Shown: positions 23,393 through 36,532, counted from the first letter of the stretch. The stretch: DNA of 64,000 nt from Hirundichthys speculiger (GCA_018398805.1 JAGFBZ010002260.1:1426001-1490000), one strand, 5' to 3'. Program-made: numbers and translations. Notes: generated from the letters alone by a model not told the origin.

Positions 23393-24188
23393 GGGAGGGC
23401 AAACTAAGAGTTTAATGTGCAGGAAAACATTGGTGTTAATGTCATGTAAAACCTCTGGAAAGTTCCCTCAACCCCAAAACCCATCTTAGGTATGCAGAAA
23501 TGCATTTGGTTACAGAAACCAGCCAAAACAAACAAAGGAGGAAAAGCACATGGAAGGGACTCTCAAATACTTGTCAGATGAACACGAGGATTTGTGAATA
23601 GAGAGGTTGACGAGCAAAGTGGAGGCATGAGCTGACTCATGCCAGAACACCCAGACATTTAAATCTTTACGACTGGATCACATCTAAAATGTTAGGTTTG
23701 CAAGGAAAGTTGAAAATCTGACAGAGTAAGAGATTTTGGAAGATAACTACAAAAACAGCCAGTCCTGCTTCCTAAAAGCATTTTTCCCCAAACAAGGCCG
23801 ATTCTGCTTTTACAAAGTCACAAAGTCAGTAGGACATCAAGGAAGTTTATTTTTTTAGGTTATTTTAAACTGTATTATGAAGTGTCAGGTGATGATAGAC
23901 TTCTATGTATAAACAAAGTAGAGAAAGCTGAGCTAAAATGAAATATTCTAGACACTACAACTTTAAACATTTCTTCCTTTTTGTTGCTTGTGGTTGAAGT
24001 AATGCACATTTTCACTGTTTCTGTTTAAAGCCTTTCAAATAAACCTTTTCAGGAATCTTATATAAAGAAAAGCCAACTGCCCTCATCAGGCACACAACAG
24101 TTTAAGCATATATTTGGTGGTCAAAAAGCTACCTTTATTTTATTTTGACAGAGGCTTGATCCTTCCTCCACCAGGGGAACTCATCCAA

Positions 24189-24593
24189 TAGCGCTGAACG
24201 ATTTTGAGAAAAAATTGTATTGCAATTTTTCTGGCAGATATTGCGATTTCGATTTCATTCCTGATTTTTCCCCTTTCAAATCAAGTTCCAGTGAAAAATA
24301 ACATTTGCGAACATCACAGAACCCTACATCATACCATTCAAACAGTTAATTCCATAAAGCCAACGCAAGAATGAAAACTGAAGTCAAGACTAGATTTCCA
24401 ACGTTAGGAATATTTATTAACAAGAAACATTCGTGATGGCAGCTGGCAGCACAGAGCCTTTCTATGAGCATACAGGAGCATGCAGCGCATATTTGGGTGT
24501 GGGTTTTTAATTGACAATTCATTTTGATGATCCCAAAATTGCGTTGTCAGTGATCGCGATTTTCAGTCTGAACTAATAGATTGTTCATCCCTA
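24189..24593. mobile_element. hAT-like non-autonomous element, about 405 bp
   Basis: The left end TAGCGCTGAACGATTTTGAG and right end TTGTTCATCCCTA form imperfect inverted termini (TAGSGMTGAAC). The subterminal sequence is rich in TTGCGATTTCGATTT-type motifs, a familiar fish hAT-type pattern. The flanking 8-mers TCATCCAA and TTATCAAC agree only partly, so the target duplication has decayed or the edges are a base or two off. No coding region. Confidence 0.6.
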
Positions 24594-25454
24594 TTATCAA
24601 CTGATCAGCACGAAGGCTGAAGAAACATCCAGCAGCTGCAAAGACGACATGGCAGGTAGGTCACTCAGCAATTCACCCAAACCTCTGTACGAGTTAAAAA
24701 CTAAGTGTGAAAACACCTGAAGAATGAAATGAGAACAATCAGTGAAGTGTCCTGGGTCTTGAGTCCACTCTGCGATCTATTGAATATTTACTGCCAGTTA
24801 TCTATGGGCAGTGCTGTACATCATGGACTTGTATCAACAAGTAGAGTTGAGCCCAACTGCTGACCCAGGGTCAGGTGAAACATTAGCTGGTTAGCTGCTT
24901 TAAAGGCACCGGTAGATTCCACGACAACAATATAGTGTGACAGGCGTCTCGGTACATTGTTGCCGATTCATCTCAATATGGACTAAGTGCTGCACAGTTC
25001 TCGTGAAAAAAATAGTCAAAGATGTCAAGAAAAGCAGAGAACTCAACAGAGAAGTTAGGCATATTTTCCTAACGTGAAAAACTGTATGTTTGACTTGGTG
25101 CACAGCCTCGATGTGTGCACACGTTTCTGTGCTTATTACACTGCAGAAGACACACACACAATCTTCCATGAAACTCCAGGCTTAACACTGAAATGTGGTA
25201 TTAACAAGTGTGTGACAAAATGAGCACACTCCCTCCACCGCTGCTCCCCCACACCCACTTTTTTTTATCTGTCCTCTTTTCTTGACACATTTTTTATTCG
25301 TACAACCCGACCTCTCCAAAAAAAACCTGCAGCCAATGTCTAAGCCATCTGGAAAAATGTTTGTTTTATTTCTATTACCACTAGTAATAATGGGATTGTC
25401 TTCTTTTCTGTACTTACAGTGACTCCTCCATGCTGGATGGAAAATTTTACGCCT

Positions 25455-25526
25455 TGTTTACACCTGGTTTAAAATCCATCCTGAGTAATCTAATTACAAG
25501 TAGACAGTTTTAAGTCCAGGTGTAAA
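25455..25526. repeat. Small inverted repeat, MITE-like
   Basis: GTTTACACCTGG at 25455-25466 is matched by its reverse complement CCAGGTGTAAAT (one end mismatch) at 25515-25526. The segment between them (ATCCATCCTGAGTAATC and so on) resembles a known fish palindromic repeat with TTTACACCTGG ends. The full element limits are not clear. Confidence 0.4.
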
Positions 25527-28500
25527 TGCACATGAAACACATGTGAGAACGCCCTGAGATTCAACCACAACAGATTATTTTAAACAGATGAACCACACGC
25601 ATACAGCGACGATACATTCCTGGGTTCTCAAGGGTCTACTCCAGTAAATCCCCAGTATTTCCAGTAAAGGAATCATTTAGAAAACAGCCAAGTATGATGC
25701 AAGTTAACGTTATATTGCCGATTTGATGCGCCCACTTTTTGAAGAGTAGTGTGATTTTAGTCTTCATAATTAACGGATAACCATAAAGAAAACTATGACT
25801 ACCGTGTATTTGCACATAAATGAGCATCTGTGTGAGAAAGAGCTTTTTTGTGCATTTCCCAATCCAAAATATACTCAAACCAACAAAGGTGAAGCTGCAG
25901 TGCTTGGTGATCACATGCTTGGTGATCACTGTCACAGTCTTCCCCGTACACAAATGTGGAGAGGCCGGGCACTGAACCACTGTAATATTAAAACTACATT
26001 TTGGGACCTTAATTGCTGTGTCATGAGTCCATGACTTCTGGTCTCGATTCCTGTCTGTCGAAGGCCATAGTTTTGTTATCGTTCTGGCTCCATCAAGTCG
26101 CTAAGTTTTGACATGTAGGCATCTAGACAATGTATCTCAAGGTCACCATGTTTTCTCTCTGTGATGCTTAAGACAAACTATTTCCTACTGTCAACTTGTC
26201 ATTTATGATCATCCTTCCTTCAGTGATGTGAGATGATGACCTCTCTGAATTGTATACAATTTGGAGAATAAATCCGCTTTGCACCTCCGTCGTTGTCCAG
26301 CGCATTGTTTAACAGCCGATTGACTGCACCCCAGTGCACAATTAGAGCATATACTTGTAAACAACAACCACCAATCATGCTACTACAGTGTTACATCCCC
26401 CACCCCACCCCCACCACTACACGACACACACTTGCGTCATAGTTACAACTATTTAGAAACGAGGACTTTTGGCACAGATGGCCCTCATTCTACGTTCATG
26501 TGTACAGCAATTTAAGATTGTGTACCAGCAGAGAGTTTATGCATGTGTCCCCAGGCTTTTTTGATGGTTTGATTAAAATCTCTTCTCATCTGTGATAGCG
26601 ATAAAGCGCTTTGATAAGGCCAGTGAACATTTTTGTTGCTTCGCTTAGGAAAAACTAAAATTCCCAAACTTGGAGGTATGAATAGGCTCCCTCCATGATC
26701 AGACGACACCTAACTGGGATCCCTTTGAAAAAGTCCCAACAGTCACCTGTAGACACTTTCATGTGTTTGGGCTTACTTTTGTGCATTTCATCAGCGATGT
26801 GAGTGGCAAAACTATCAACAAAGAGCCACGTAGGTTTGCTGATAATCTCTGCTTCAAGTGCACACATACTCTTATGCATTTAGGGGACTAAACCCTGGCT
26901 ACATGTTATGCTTAAATTTTAATGTGACTGATGGAAAAAAAAGGGGGGAGGGGCAGAAAGGTCAGGGGGGGAATAGTCGAGAGGACAAGATAGGAGATGT
27001 GAAGGCAGACAAAGACGTTTGGCCAGTGTGTGTGTAATAAAGCCACTCTGTGCGTAATTGTCTCGTGGTGAGTGTTGTGGTATTTGGCACAAGGGGCATG
27101 TTGAAACCCAAGCCCTTGCCGCGGACTGCCCCTTTAATGTGGCAGGCGACTAAATGGTGCCCTGTCATCAGCCCACAGTTTCTGCAATAGTTTTGTTGAA
27201 TCAAACACTCACATGCAGGCATGTAAACGTAAACACACGCACACCCACACAACCGCAACACCCTTGAAACTAGACGCGTTACACGACGCCGCCTCCTTTC
27301 AACGGCACAACTGTACGCTGTGAGCGAATGTGCCTTTTTTTGATACCACGCACACAGTGAAGCTGTGCTAGGTGTCTCTCGGCAAGACTTGGAAACCCGA
27401 GTGGCTGCACAGCTAACTAAACACGGCCGGCAGATAAACACTGAGGAGTCTGAACTGCGGCGCTGCCAGCTACGAATAAAGGTGAATTTCATTACAGTTG
27501 GGTCACTCTCCAACGGAGGCGAAAGGAGTGAAAGGAAATTTATGAAATGAAATGAGCACGGCGGAAGAGCAGAGGAGAGCCAGAGAGAAAATGAGTTCTG
27601 TAAACTATCATCACCTCTGATTTCAGCCCAATAATGAGCCTCTTTCAGCATGGCAACTTCCTGCTACTGATGCATGCTGATAGAACCACACTACCTGAAT
27701 GCTGTGTGTTTGGTCAATCGAAAACATTCCCTGCCTGCAGACATAACAAGTGGTGCAATCACCATCCATCCATCAGATAAGAAACAGATGTTAGTCAGAG
27801 GCTTGAGCTCAAAAGGATACACAAGCTGATGCGACTTTTCGCATTTTATGTTGTGGGAAAATAAGCCGTCTCCATGGGATTTGTTTTTGGGGTCTACTCC
27901 TCATCGTATTTATGACTTTCTAAACATCCTTGATTGGTCACCATAATCAGTATCTTCACTAAACTGCTCAATCATGTCCAGAAACTACTGTTTGCCTTTG
28001 TGACGATGTGTTTGACAATGCTTGTGTTTGTGTACACACACTCGATTGTGGGAAGGATGTTGTGGGAGTGTTGGCTTCGCAAGAGATGAATTAAGCAAAC
28101 CAGACAAAATGAGAGAGCAGAAATAAAAGGTCAAGTCCAAATGCTATGCTGTGGATCACCCAACTCCGGGTATCGTCGTTGGAGTTAAGACAGATGTTGG
28201 TTATTCGAGGGAAAACTGAGCAGAGGGGGCGAGGTTTGACTGTTTACTTTGGGCAACAATTTTGAGAACATACCCATAAGACTTTGTGGTTCTGACTCCA
28301 CTGATACTTCAGTGCTGACAGGAGAGCAGCACTTTTAAATGCTTCCCCTGGCAGAGCTGTTGAACAAAACTTGGGAAGCTCCTTGAGACATGACAGCTGT
28401 CATCACAAAATATATTAACTTAATAGTCTGACAATAATTATTATTAACCACAGCAAGGAAGAAATGAGCTGACCAAGCCTTTTAGGCAATCAAAATCTCC

Positions 28501-28899
28501 AGATTTGCATCCCACTGTCAGGCCTTCCACCACTTTTGGACCATGTGGGATTCATGCGGATAGGCTTCTTTGTACAATATGTCCTAAGTGATTTAATAAA
28601 AGGCATCTGGACTTCTTGGTTCAAGAAACAAGAAAAGAGGAACAAAAGGATTATCATGACCTGGATGACTAAGAATCTGCGTAGACATTTTTACAAATAA
28701 CAAAGAGCTAGGGATGCCAGACTCCTGGACATCCAGTGCACGATCCTATGAGAGTGATGCAACTGTAAGGTTTCCTGCATGACGTATTGGTCATGATGAT
28801 TAACCTTATTGGAACATTATATGAATATCAGCAATAACAGCTGTGATTGCACCTGGCATCAACATATTCTCTGAGATCATATATGTATGTGTGTATATA

Positions 28900-30114
28900 C
28901 ACTATATTGCTAAAAGCATTTGCTCACCCATCCAAATGACCAGAATCGGGTGTTCCAATCACTTCCATGGCCACAGGTATATAAAATCAAGCACCTAGAC
29001 TGTTTCTACAAACATTTGTGAAAGAATGGGTCGCTCTCAGGAGCTCAGTGAATTCCAGCGTGGAACTGTGATAGGATGACACCTGTGCAACAAATCCAGT
29101 CGTGAAACTTCCTCCTAAATGTTCCTGTCAGCTGTATTATAAGGAAATTGAAGTGTTTAGGAATGACAGCAACTCAGCCATGAAGTGGTAGGACACGTAA
29201 ACTGAGGGGGCGGGGTCAGAGGATGCTGAAGAATATAGTGTGAAGAGGTCACCAACTTTCTCCAGAGACAATCATTACAGACCTCCTAACTTCATGTGGC
29301 CTTCAGATCAGCTCAACAACAGTGAGCAGAGAGCTTCATGAATGGGTTTCCATGGTGGAGCAGCTGCATCCAAGCCAGACATCACCAAGTACAATGCAAA
29401 GTGTCAGATGCAGTGGAGTAAAGCAGCCACCACTGGACTCTAGAGCAGTGGAGGAACGTTCTCTGGAGGGAAGAATCACACTTCTCCATCTGGTGATCTG
29501 ATGGAAGAGTCTGGGTTTGGTGGTTGCCAGGAGAACGGTACTGGTCTGACTGCATTGATCCAAGTGTAAAGTTTGGTGGAGGGGGGATTATGGTGTGGGG
29601 TTGTTTTTCAGGAGCTGGGCTTGGCCCCTTAGTTCCAGTGAAAGGAACGCTGAATGCTTCAGCAGACCAAGACATTCTGGACAATTCCATGCTCCCAACT
29701 TTGTGGGAACAGTTTTGAGCTGGACCCTTCCTCTTCCAACATGACTGTGCACCAGTGCACAAAGCAAGGTCCATAAAGACATGGATGGAAGAGTCTGGTG
29801 TGGATGAACTTGACTGTTCTGCACAGAGTCCTGACCTCAACCTGATAGAACACCTTTAGGATGAATTAGAGCAGAGACTGAGAACCAGACCTTCTGGTCC
29901 AACATCAGTGATTTGACCTCACAAATGTTCTTCTGGAAGAATGGTCAAAAATCCCCATAAACACACTCCTAAACCTTGTGGACAGCCTTCCTAGAAGAGT
30001 TGAAGCTGTTCTAGCTGCAAAGGGTGGAGCCACGTCATATTGATTATGAATGAGATAAACTAAAGCTCAAATGTGAGTCAAGGCAGGTGACCGAATACCT
30101 TTGGCAATAAAGTG
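28900..30114 (+). mobile_element. Tc1/mariner transposon (decayed), 1215 bp
   Basis: Inverted termini CACTATATTGCTAAAAGC (left) and GCCAAAGGTATTCGG...CACTTTATTG (reverse complement of the right end) are flanked by TA on both sides, as expected for the Tc1 group. The interior carries a recognisable but broken transposase on the plus strand (separate entry). It lies in ror1 intron 2, starting about 340 bases downstream of the exon 2 donor in transcript sense, and is oriented against the gene. Confidence 0.9.
29026..30043 (+). pseudogene. Tc1-type transposase pseudogene
   Basis: The frame starts MGRSQELSEFQRGTVIG, a typical Tc1 helix-turn-helix N-terminus, and meets a TGA at 29077-29079. Later pieces are recognisable: WRNVLWREESHFSIW then an in-frame stop, [27 protein letters not shown] with the second catalytic Asp, and QSPDLNLIEHL with the third acidic residue. 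The usual first catalytic Asp (SDES motif) is replaced: this copy reads REES. It ends GATSY and stop, as Tc1 transposases often do. The total span is not a multiple of three, so at least one frameshift exists. The gene cannot encode an active enzyme. Confidence 0.9.
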
Positions 30115-30451
30115 TATATATTTATATATATATAAACACAATTTTTGTTTTAGGCATAGGGGGAGCTGTTAAAGTAGGTCAGCAAACATTTGCAAAATGC
30201 AGTGCACCTGTGACTTTACGCCCTCACATTGAGAGGATCAACATATGATTCGTTCCATCAATTATCTTCTATAGAGGCCAATACTGGGATCATGTGTGAG
30301 TTATTGCTGATTAGATGTAATTTCAAAACCAAATGTGCAGCTGCAGTTCCACACTTTGTGTGCTAGTTAATTATGTTGCCCGTAATGGATATGCTCACAG
30401 CTCTCACGGTTTTCGAGAAAGAATCTCTGATGATGGTGAGCGTGCATTTAC

Positions 30452-30514
30452 CATCATTTGTGGTGTTCCATGACGTGGCAGCCAGCACACTGGGGTCGTG
30501 TCCAAGCTCGGTCC
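30452..30514 (-). CDS. ror1: ror1 exon 2: N-terminal extracellular segment
   Basis: This 63-bp exon on the minus strand is bounded by a TGTTTACAG acceptor and a GTAAATGC donor. It encodes (x)TELGHDPSVLAATSWNTTND(G), with two bases of a split codon at the start and one at the end. The final G plus the first GC of exon 3 makes Gly, so the join reads [14 protein letters not shown]. Human ROR1 at this position has TELSVSAEL...SSWNISSE. The shared features are TEL, the SWN and an N-glycosylation sequon (NTT here, NIS in human). The segment is extracellular and links the signal peptide to the Ig domain. It is short and weakly conserved, but phase, position and splice sites agree. Confidence 0.85.
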
Positions 30515-33500
30515 CTGTAAACAGAGCGAACAGAGACCATTAGCATGACTGTCAGCCATATTAAAAAAACTGACAGCAAATATTTGAACGGCAGCTATTA
30601 TAATACTGCTTTACTTATGTTATTTATGGAAACTGTAATGCCACAGACACTTTGGCGATGGCATGGTACATTTGCTGAGGCAGATCAAAGGTTTGAATGT
30701 ACAACAGGGAGCCTATCAACAGGCCATGTGAACCTAATGCTCTGTTATTACCAGCTGACGACAGAACCGCCCTCTGCTCTTCATTACAGAAGCGAGGAGA
30801 CAGAAAAAAATGGGCCTCACTGCGCAGGTCATCGGCGATTCCCCGCAAATTAAAAAGCCAAACATGCGAGACTGACAGGGACGTCGAGACAGTTTCATAA
30901 TTGCCGAGTCTCAGAGGCACCAAACGACCGACAAACACTCAGCTCACACACACCATAGTTACGAGCAGCTACATCAGTATGTGTTTATGTATGCTTTAGT
31001 ATGGGCCGGAGTAGTTTAACATGACGAATGGGCAAGTGGCTGTCAGCCAACAAAGAGCCACAACCCTACAGCAACAAGCGCATGCAAAAATGTAAGCGAG
31101 AACACTCACGAAACCCTACAGAGATTTGTCCGCAAACCGTATCACGCAGAAGTGGAATTTTGTTTGTCGCAATAAAATCAAAGAATAGTAAGAATTCAGA
31201 GATGAGCCATATTTATATTTTTCCATCTTCAAATTGTACACATTTGCGGTCTGCTGGGTGGCAATAAATGGAGGGGAGGTGTCCAGGCAAACGGGCCCAC
31301 AAGCATAATACAGGGTCACACTAATTGAGTGATAATGTGCCGTTTCACACGTACTGTGTCGTGATGGCAGCAACCATGCGGCGGTGCCTGTGAAACGAGC
31401 TGTGTTAATGAGCAGTGCTCAGGGCCTCTGCACCTGTTAGGAGGGCATGTGGAAGCTTGGCAGGAAGATCGCAATACCAGGCTGGCAGCTCCATGAGCTG
31501 CGGCCAGGACTGTCACAAACATGCAGCTGCGAGTACATCGCGCTTTCCCTTTACAACACTGTCATTTATTTGAAATTTTCGCGTTTCTCTGACAGTTTTC
31601 CCCAAAGTTTGCTGCTCTCTGAGATCTGAGATAATTTTTTTTCCCAAGAGGATCCTCAGAGGACAGTGTATTTATGGGAAGTGTGAGTTGAAACGCACTG
31701 TGTGTTCAGTGATGATAGACCTAAATCACTTTAATCACTTCTCTTGTCAACAAAGGACAGAAGCAAAGAGACGTTTTTAGTTCACTGGTTTCTCTAAAGC
31801 TGAACTGGTTGAGAGCAGCCAGGTGAGAGTTTAATAGTAAGGACTGGATATGAGAAAAAAAGAGAAGGAAAAAAGAGAAGAAAGAGAAGGAAGGAGGAAA
31901 GACTGCTATACTTTGACAAGGTTTAACTGATCAACATTGAGAAGCACGGTAGCCTGATTTGAGGAAAAAATTTAAAATTTCTCTTTTTACTCAGAAACAA
32001 ACAGCCAATAAGAGATTGCTAGACGAGAAGGCATCAACTCACTATTTTCTCCTTCCATTTTATCTGTGCTCTATTTAGGTCACATCTGCTCTCTTTTATA
32101 GAGATAATTATCTGGAATATCTGGGATGAATTGCAGGGCAATTTTGAGATTATCTTTTAATGTTGCTCAGCGACAGAGAGGAGCTGTCATATGAGGCCTG
32201 TTTGATAATGAAGGCCTAAAAATAGTCCTGGTGTCAGTTTAAATCAGGGGTTACAGTTCCTGATTGGATCATGATCCTTATTCTGAAGCTGGGGCCATGT
32301 GTTCTTTGTATCGCATTAATCCCTGTCAGTCAACATGAAAAGGTAAAAAGTAGAGGGGAAATGATGAACATTTCTCACGTTCAAGCGAATACTAATCCCT
32401 TGATGTTCAACTAAACCCAAACGTTTGAGTGAAAATATTTGAACATTTTTGATGTGGTAGATTAGAAAATAGTCTGGAGAATATTAGGAGTTAAGGACAA
32501 ATCAGTTATTTGGGATGACGGCCATACTGGTGTGCCGTATCAGGAAGGGGCCAGACGACAGCATTCATCATTACCGGGAACAAGAACTTGTCTCCTATCA
32601 TGTGTTCTGCTCCTAAAGCATCTGTTATCCCCACATGCTGATGTTGCCGTATTGTTTTTTGAAAATTAGTTCTGTCCGCTGAGCCAAGAATCAAGTGTTG
32701 GTGTTCACCATTTCAAGTCTTAGATGTTTTAAAAACAGCCACAGCTCAGTTTTCCTTGAACTGCTTAATTCAATCTGCCCATTAGTAAAGTATGCAGGAA
32801 AGAGTTTTCATTAGAAAAAGTTTTTTTATTAAAAAGTTGATTATCTTGGTTTTAAAATCCAGCAATTTCCCTTTTAGCGCCTTCAAAGATACGCAGTGAG
32901 ACCTGGATTATTGAGCGGTGAGCGTATTTCAAGAATGAACAAAATACTTGGGTGCTGTATCACTTTACACTCGCGGCTGCTGGCATGTTTCACCCAAGAG
33001 AAAGCTGAAAGATTTACAACTTTTTTACCCCTCTCTTTTTCAATCTGGAACAGCTCCTAGTGGCAAAATATAAAGTAGATGGTTAAAATGAAGCTGCTTC
33101 CGTGACGTCTGGACAGCAAATCTCCATGCAAAGTTGCATGAGAGCAGCTTCAGATCTCCATCCAGCTGCATTTGGCTTCTGATGATAAAAATCAAGCAGG
33201 GACACGGGCTCAGCCCCTATAAAGCTCTCAAAATTTGGTGTGACTTTACTGTGACAGGAGCATATGGGAATTAGGGTAAAGCTTTGAACCTGAAGTCTTG
33301 GGAATGAAGGAGAGGAAATGAGTGAAGAAAAGCTTAGAAGAGAGAAAGAGAAGTAGAACCTCTGAGGATGAAGCGCAAACAAAAATCAGAAATGTTCAAT
33401 TTGAGAAGTTTTGCATACTATAACAACTAACATGCTGTTATATGGTCTGGGGGGGCTGTGCTTGGAGCCAGGGTGGTTGGTGTGGTGAGTGAGACTGATG

Positions 33501-34910
33501 TATGAGGTCCCCCACTCTGTTATTAGGGCCTCTCCCAAGGTCTTCTTCCATCCCAATTAGCTGGAAAACTGACCTAAATCAAGGTTTATCTGGAAGAATG
33601 GCAAACCCAACATACTTATAGAGCAATATTTCTGCCATAAAGGGGGGGAAAGACACACATGAAAAGACTTTTGAAGAAGATAGCAATTTCTCTCCCTTAT
33701 GTGCCTTCACCTTTTACTCCACTTTTACTCCAGACGGACTCTATCACGCTTGCTTTCTCTTCTAATTGGTTTGAAGCTTTCACTGCTACAAATGCACTTG
33801 TCTTCCTGTCTGACCGCTGTGTCTTCTAACCCCCTCCCACATGTAGAAACCCCAGAAAGATGTCGTTAAAGCCTCAATGTTTCTGAAGTTACACATTGAA
33901 AGACAATGCAAAAAGTACATCTGACACGCCACTTTTGCATGCATGTAAAACAAATGTAAAGAGCTTAAGTTGCTTTGATGAATTTTATGAGCTCAATTAG
34001 GCTCAAGACTGGAAAACGACTGGAAAGTTGCAGTCACGGTGAAGAGAAAGCAGATCCTGGAGAATAAGGATTTCCGACGCCAAGAGGAAGTGTGGTGAAG
34101 AAAGGGGGAAAGATGAAAAATGAGGGGGGGACTGAAGAAGAAAGTAGAAGTGCTAAAGATAAATGAATGGTAGATGAGATGGAAAATGTGAGAGTGCAGA
34201 GAAAAGACAGAACGGTCTTTTAGTGAAGGCACTTGTACAAACTACTTTAAAAAAAAAAAAAAAAACTTGGCTTCTTTCCCACTCAGAAGAGTGCAGGTTT
34301 ATGTTGGCTGGAGAGCACATAAACCATCTTGGTATCAGATGTAGAAAGCTTTGAAGTTGGTCACACATGGATATCTTAGAACCTGGTGACAAGAAGAGTA
34401 AAAAGACATAAAATATGTAGGTAGCTGATAAATGACTGACGTTGCAAAGGTTAGCAGCTTATTTTCATATTTGGCCATCCTTTCTGTTGAGAGGAATAAT
34501 GTCATAGATCAAAGTTATTGGATAGAAATGCCAATGTACCAAAGATAAGCGTTACCACCCCAGTAATATTTTATCCTGCTCACCAAAACCTTTATAAACA
34601 TCATACAACTGTTATGATGCTGAAAACCAGTCTCCAACCTTACAGGCGACAACGCAGCTGGAAATGAGGCAGGACAGCCACAGCTGGTAAATGAATGCTG
34701 CATCATCAAATGTGATCCCCCCCAGTCACCTGTACGCATTGGATTTGTAACCAGTGTCACTCGTTCATTGACTTTGGGTGGGCTGATGCCAAGTGTTGCT
34801 GAACTGAATTGTGGGTGCATATGTCGTTATAGAAGCCGGGCTTCCCTCAGAAATTGAGACGAGTTAAAAACTTTTCAGGTGTTGACACAAGCATCAGCGA
34901 ATGGGGACTG

Positions 34911-35914
34911 CACAGCTAGAGCTAGGATACACAGTTAGAGCTAGGGTACAGAGCTAGAGCAAGGGTACACAGTTAGAGCTAGGATACACAGCAACAGCTA
35001 GGGTACACAGTTAGAGCTAAGGTACACAGCAAAGGCTAATGTACACAGTTAGAGCTAAGGTACACAGAAACAGCTAATGTACACAGCTAGAGCAAGTGTA
35101 CACAGTTAGAGCTAGGGTACAGAGCTAGAGCTAAGGTACAAAGCTAGAGCTAGGGTACACAGAAACAGCTATGGTACAAAGCTAGTGCTAGGGTACACAG
35201 AAACGCCTAGGCTACACAGCAAGAGCTAGGGTACACAGTCAGAGCTAAGGTACACAGCAAGAGCTGGGGTACACAGTTAGAGCTAGGGTACACAGCATTG
35301 TCTAAGGTACACAGCAACAGCTAGGGTACACAGCAAAGAGCAAGGGTACATAGCAGAGCAAGGTTATACAGCAACAGCTAAGGTACAGAGGTAGAGCTAG
35401 GGTACACAGCTAGAGCTAGGGTATACAGCATTGTCTAGGGTACACAGTTAGAGCTAGGGTACACAGTTTGAGCTTGGTTACACAGAAACAGCTAGGGTAC
35501 ACAGCAAGAGCAAGGGTACAAAGCTAGTGCTAGGGTACACAGAAACGTCTAGGCTACACAGCAAGAGCTAGGGTACACAGTCAGAGCTAAGGTACACAGC
35601 AAGAGCTGGGGTACACAGTTAGAGCTAGGGTACACAGCAAGATCAAGGGTACATAGCTAGAGCAAGGTTATACAGCAACAGCTAAGGTACAGAGGTAGAG
35701 CTAGGGTACACAGCTAGAGCTAGGGTATACAGCATTGTCTAAGGTACACAGCAACAGCTCGGGTACACAGTTAGAGCTTGGTTACACAGAAACAGCTAGG
35801 GTACACAGCAAGAGCAAGGGTACATAGCTAGAGCAAGGTTATACAGCAACAGCTAAGGTACAAAGGTAGAGCTAGGGTACACGGTTAGAGCTAGGGTACA
35901 CATCTAGAGCTAGT
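34911..35914. repeat. 19-bp minisatellite, about 53 copies, with higher-order periodicity
   Basis: The tandem array has a 19-base unit of the form GCTAGGGTACACAGTTAGA. The part after ACACAG varies among a few types (TTAGAGCTA, CAACAGCTA, CAAGAGCTA, CATTGTCTA, AAACAGCTA). Rare variants recur in the same order at fixed distances. The block beginning GCTAGTGCTA at 35181 reappears at 35523 (342 bases, 18 units). The block beginning AGGTTATACAG at 35361 reappears at 35665 and 35836 (304 and 171 bases, 16 and 9 units). Frames across it are open only by chance. It is intronic. Confidence 0.95.
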
Positions 35915-36021
35915 GAACAAAATCTTACATGGTGGAGGACAAGGGGGGACGTGTAATGCTGCAGCTCTGTCCTGTGAGTGCACAGTTAGCTGTTAGTGTT
36001 AAAATCACAGATTATCTATAT

Positions 36022-36532
36022 CAGGGCTCCCCAATCACTGGAATCTGGCCCAGTACCTGTCTGTGGTTCACTTGGTACCGGGCAGCAGAGAAAAAAATAA
36101 ATAACCTCCATTATTACCGTTTGATTTACTCTCCGAGTCTAAATGATGTTTTATTTTGAAAAATGACCAGATTCTCTCCATTACATTTATGACTTACTCT
36201 TGACACATGACCTCAAGACCCATGTCTCGGTCACGTGATACGTTTAAAACCCCAAGAACAAAACAAATGTCTTCGGAAAGTGTCTTCCTAAAACAACGTT
36301 ACCGATGTTCTGTTGTTGGTGCGATGTTATGAGGACGCTTCTAACAAAGTTGCACGTGAAAACACACAGCTTATTTACATTTATTATAATATATAGAAAT
36401 ATCACAGTTTTTATGCCGGTCGTATTACATTATTTAGTTGTATTTATCTGTGGCACATTTTACTGACTGGTCCGTGAAAACATTGCCAGACATTAAACCG
36501 GTCCGTGACGCAAAAAAGGTTGGGGACCACTG
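36022..36532. mobile_element. hAT-type non-autonomous element, 511 bp
   Basis: The ends CAGGGCTCCCCAATCAC and AAAGGTTGGGGACCACTG are inverted partners of the widespread hAT family that begins CAGGGGTCCCCAAC and has ACCGGTCCGTGG-type subterminal motifs, seen here as ACCGGTCCGTGACG. The flanks ATCTATAT (36014-36021) and ATCTAGAT (36533-36540) are an 8-bp target duplication with one mismatch. No transposase frame is present. It lies about 100 bases from the minisatellite. Confidence 0.85.

Larger units (their letters stand above)
21313..30451 (-). other. ror1: ror1 intron 2 (9.1 kb)
   Basis: This is the intron between the exon 2 donor (GTAAATGC) and the exon 3 acceptor. It contains an inverted LINE (21990-23264), an A29 tract, a hAT-like element (24189-24593), a small palindromic repeat (25455-25526) and a Tc1 transposon (28900-30114). 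The minus-strand frame at 26962-27651 (229 codons) is the longest open frame in the window, but it resembles nothing known and is probably accidental. Remaining sequence is unremarkable, with CA/GT-rich patches. Confidence 0.85.

Noticed and set aside
34911..35914. Tandem array as a CRISPR array
   Set aside because: Units are contiguous 19-mers without unique spacers, and the context is a vertebrate intron.
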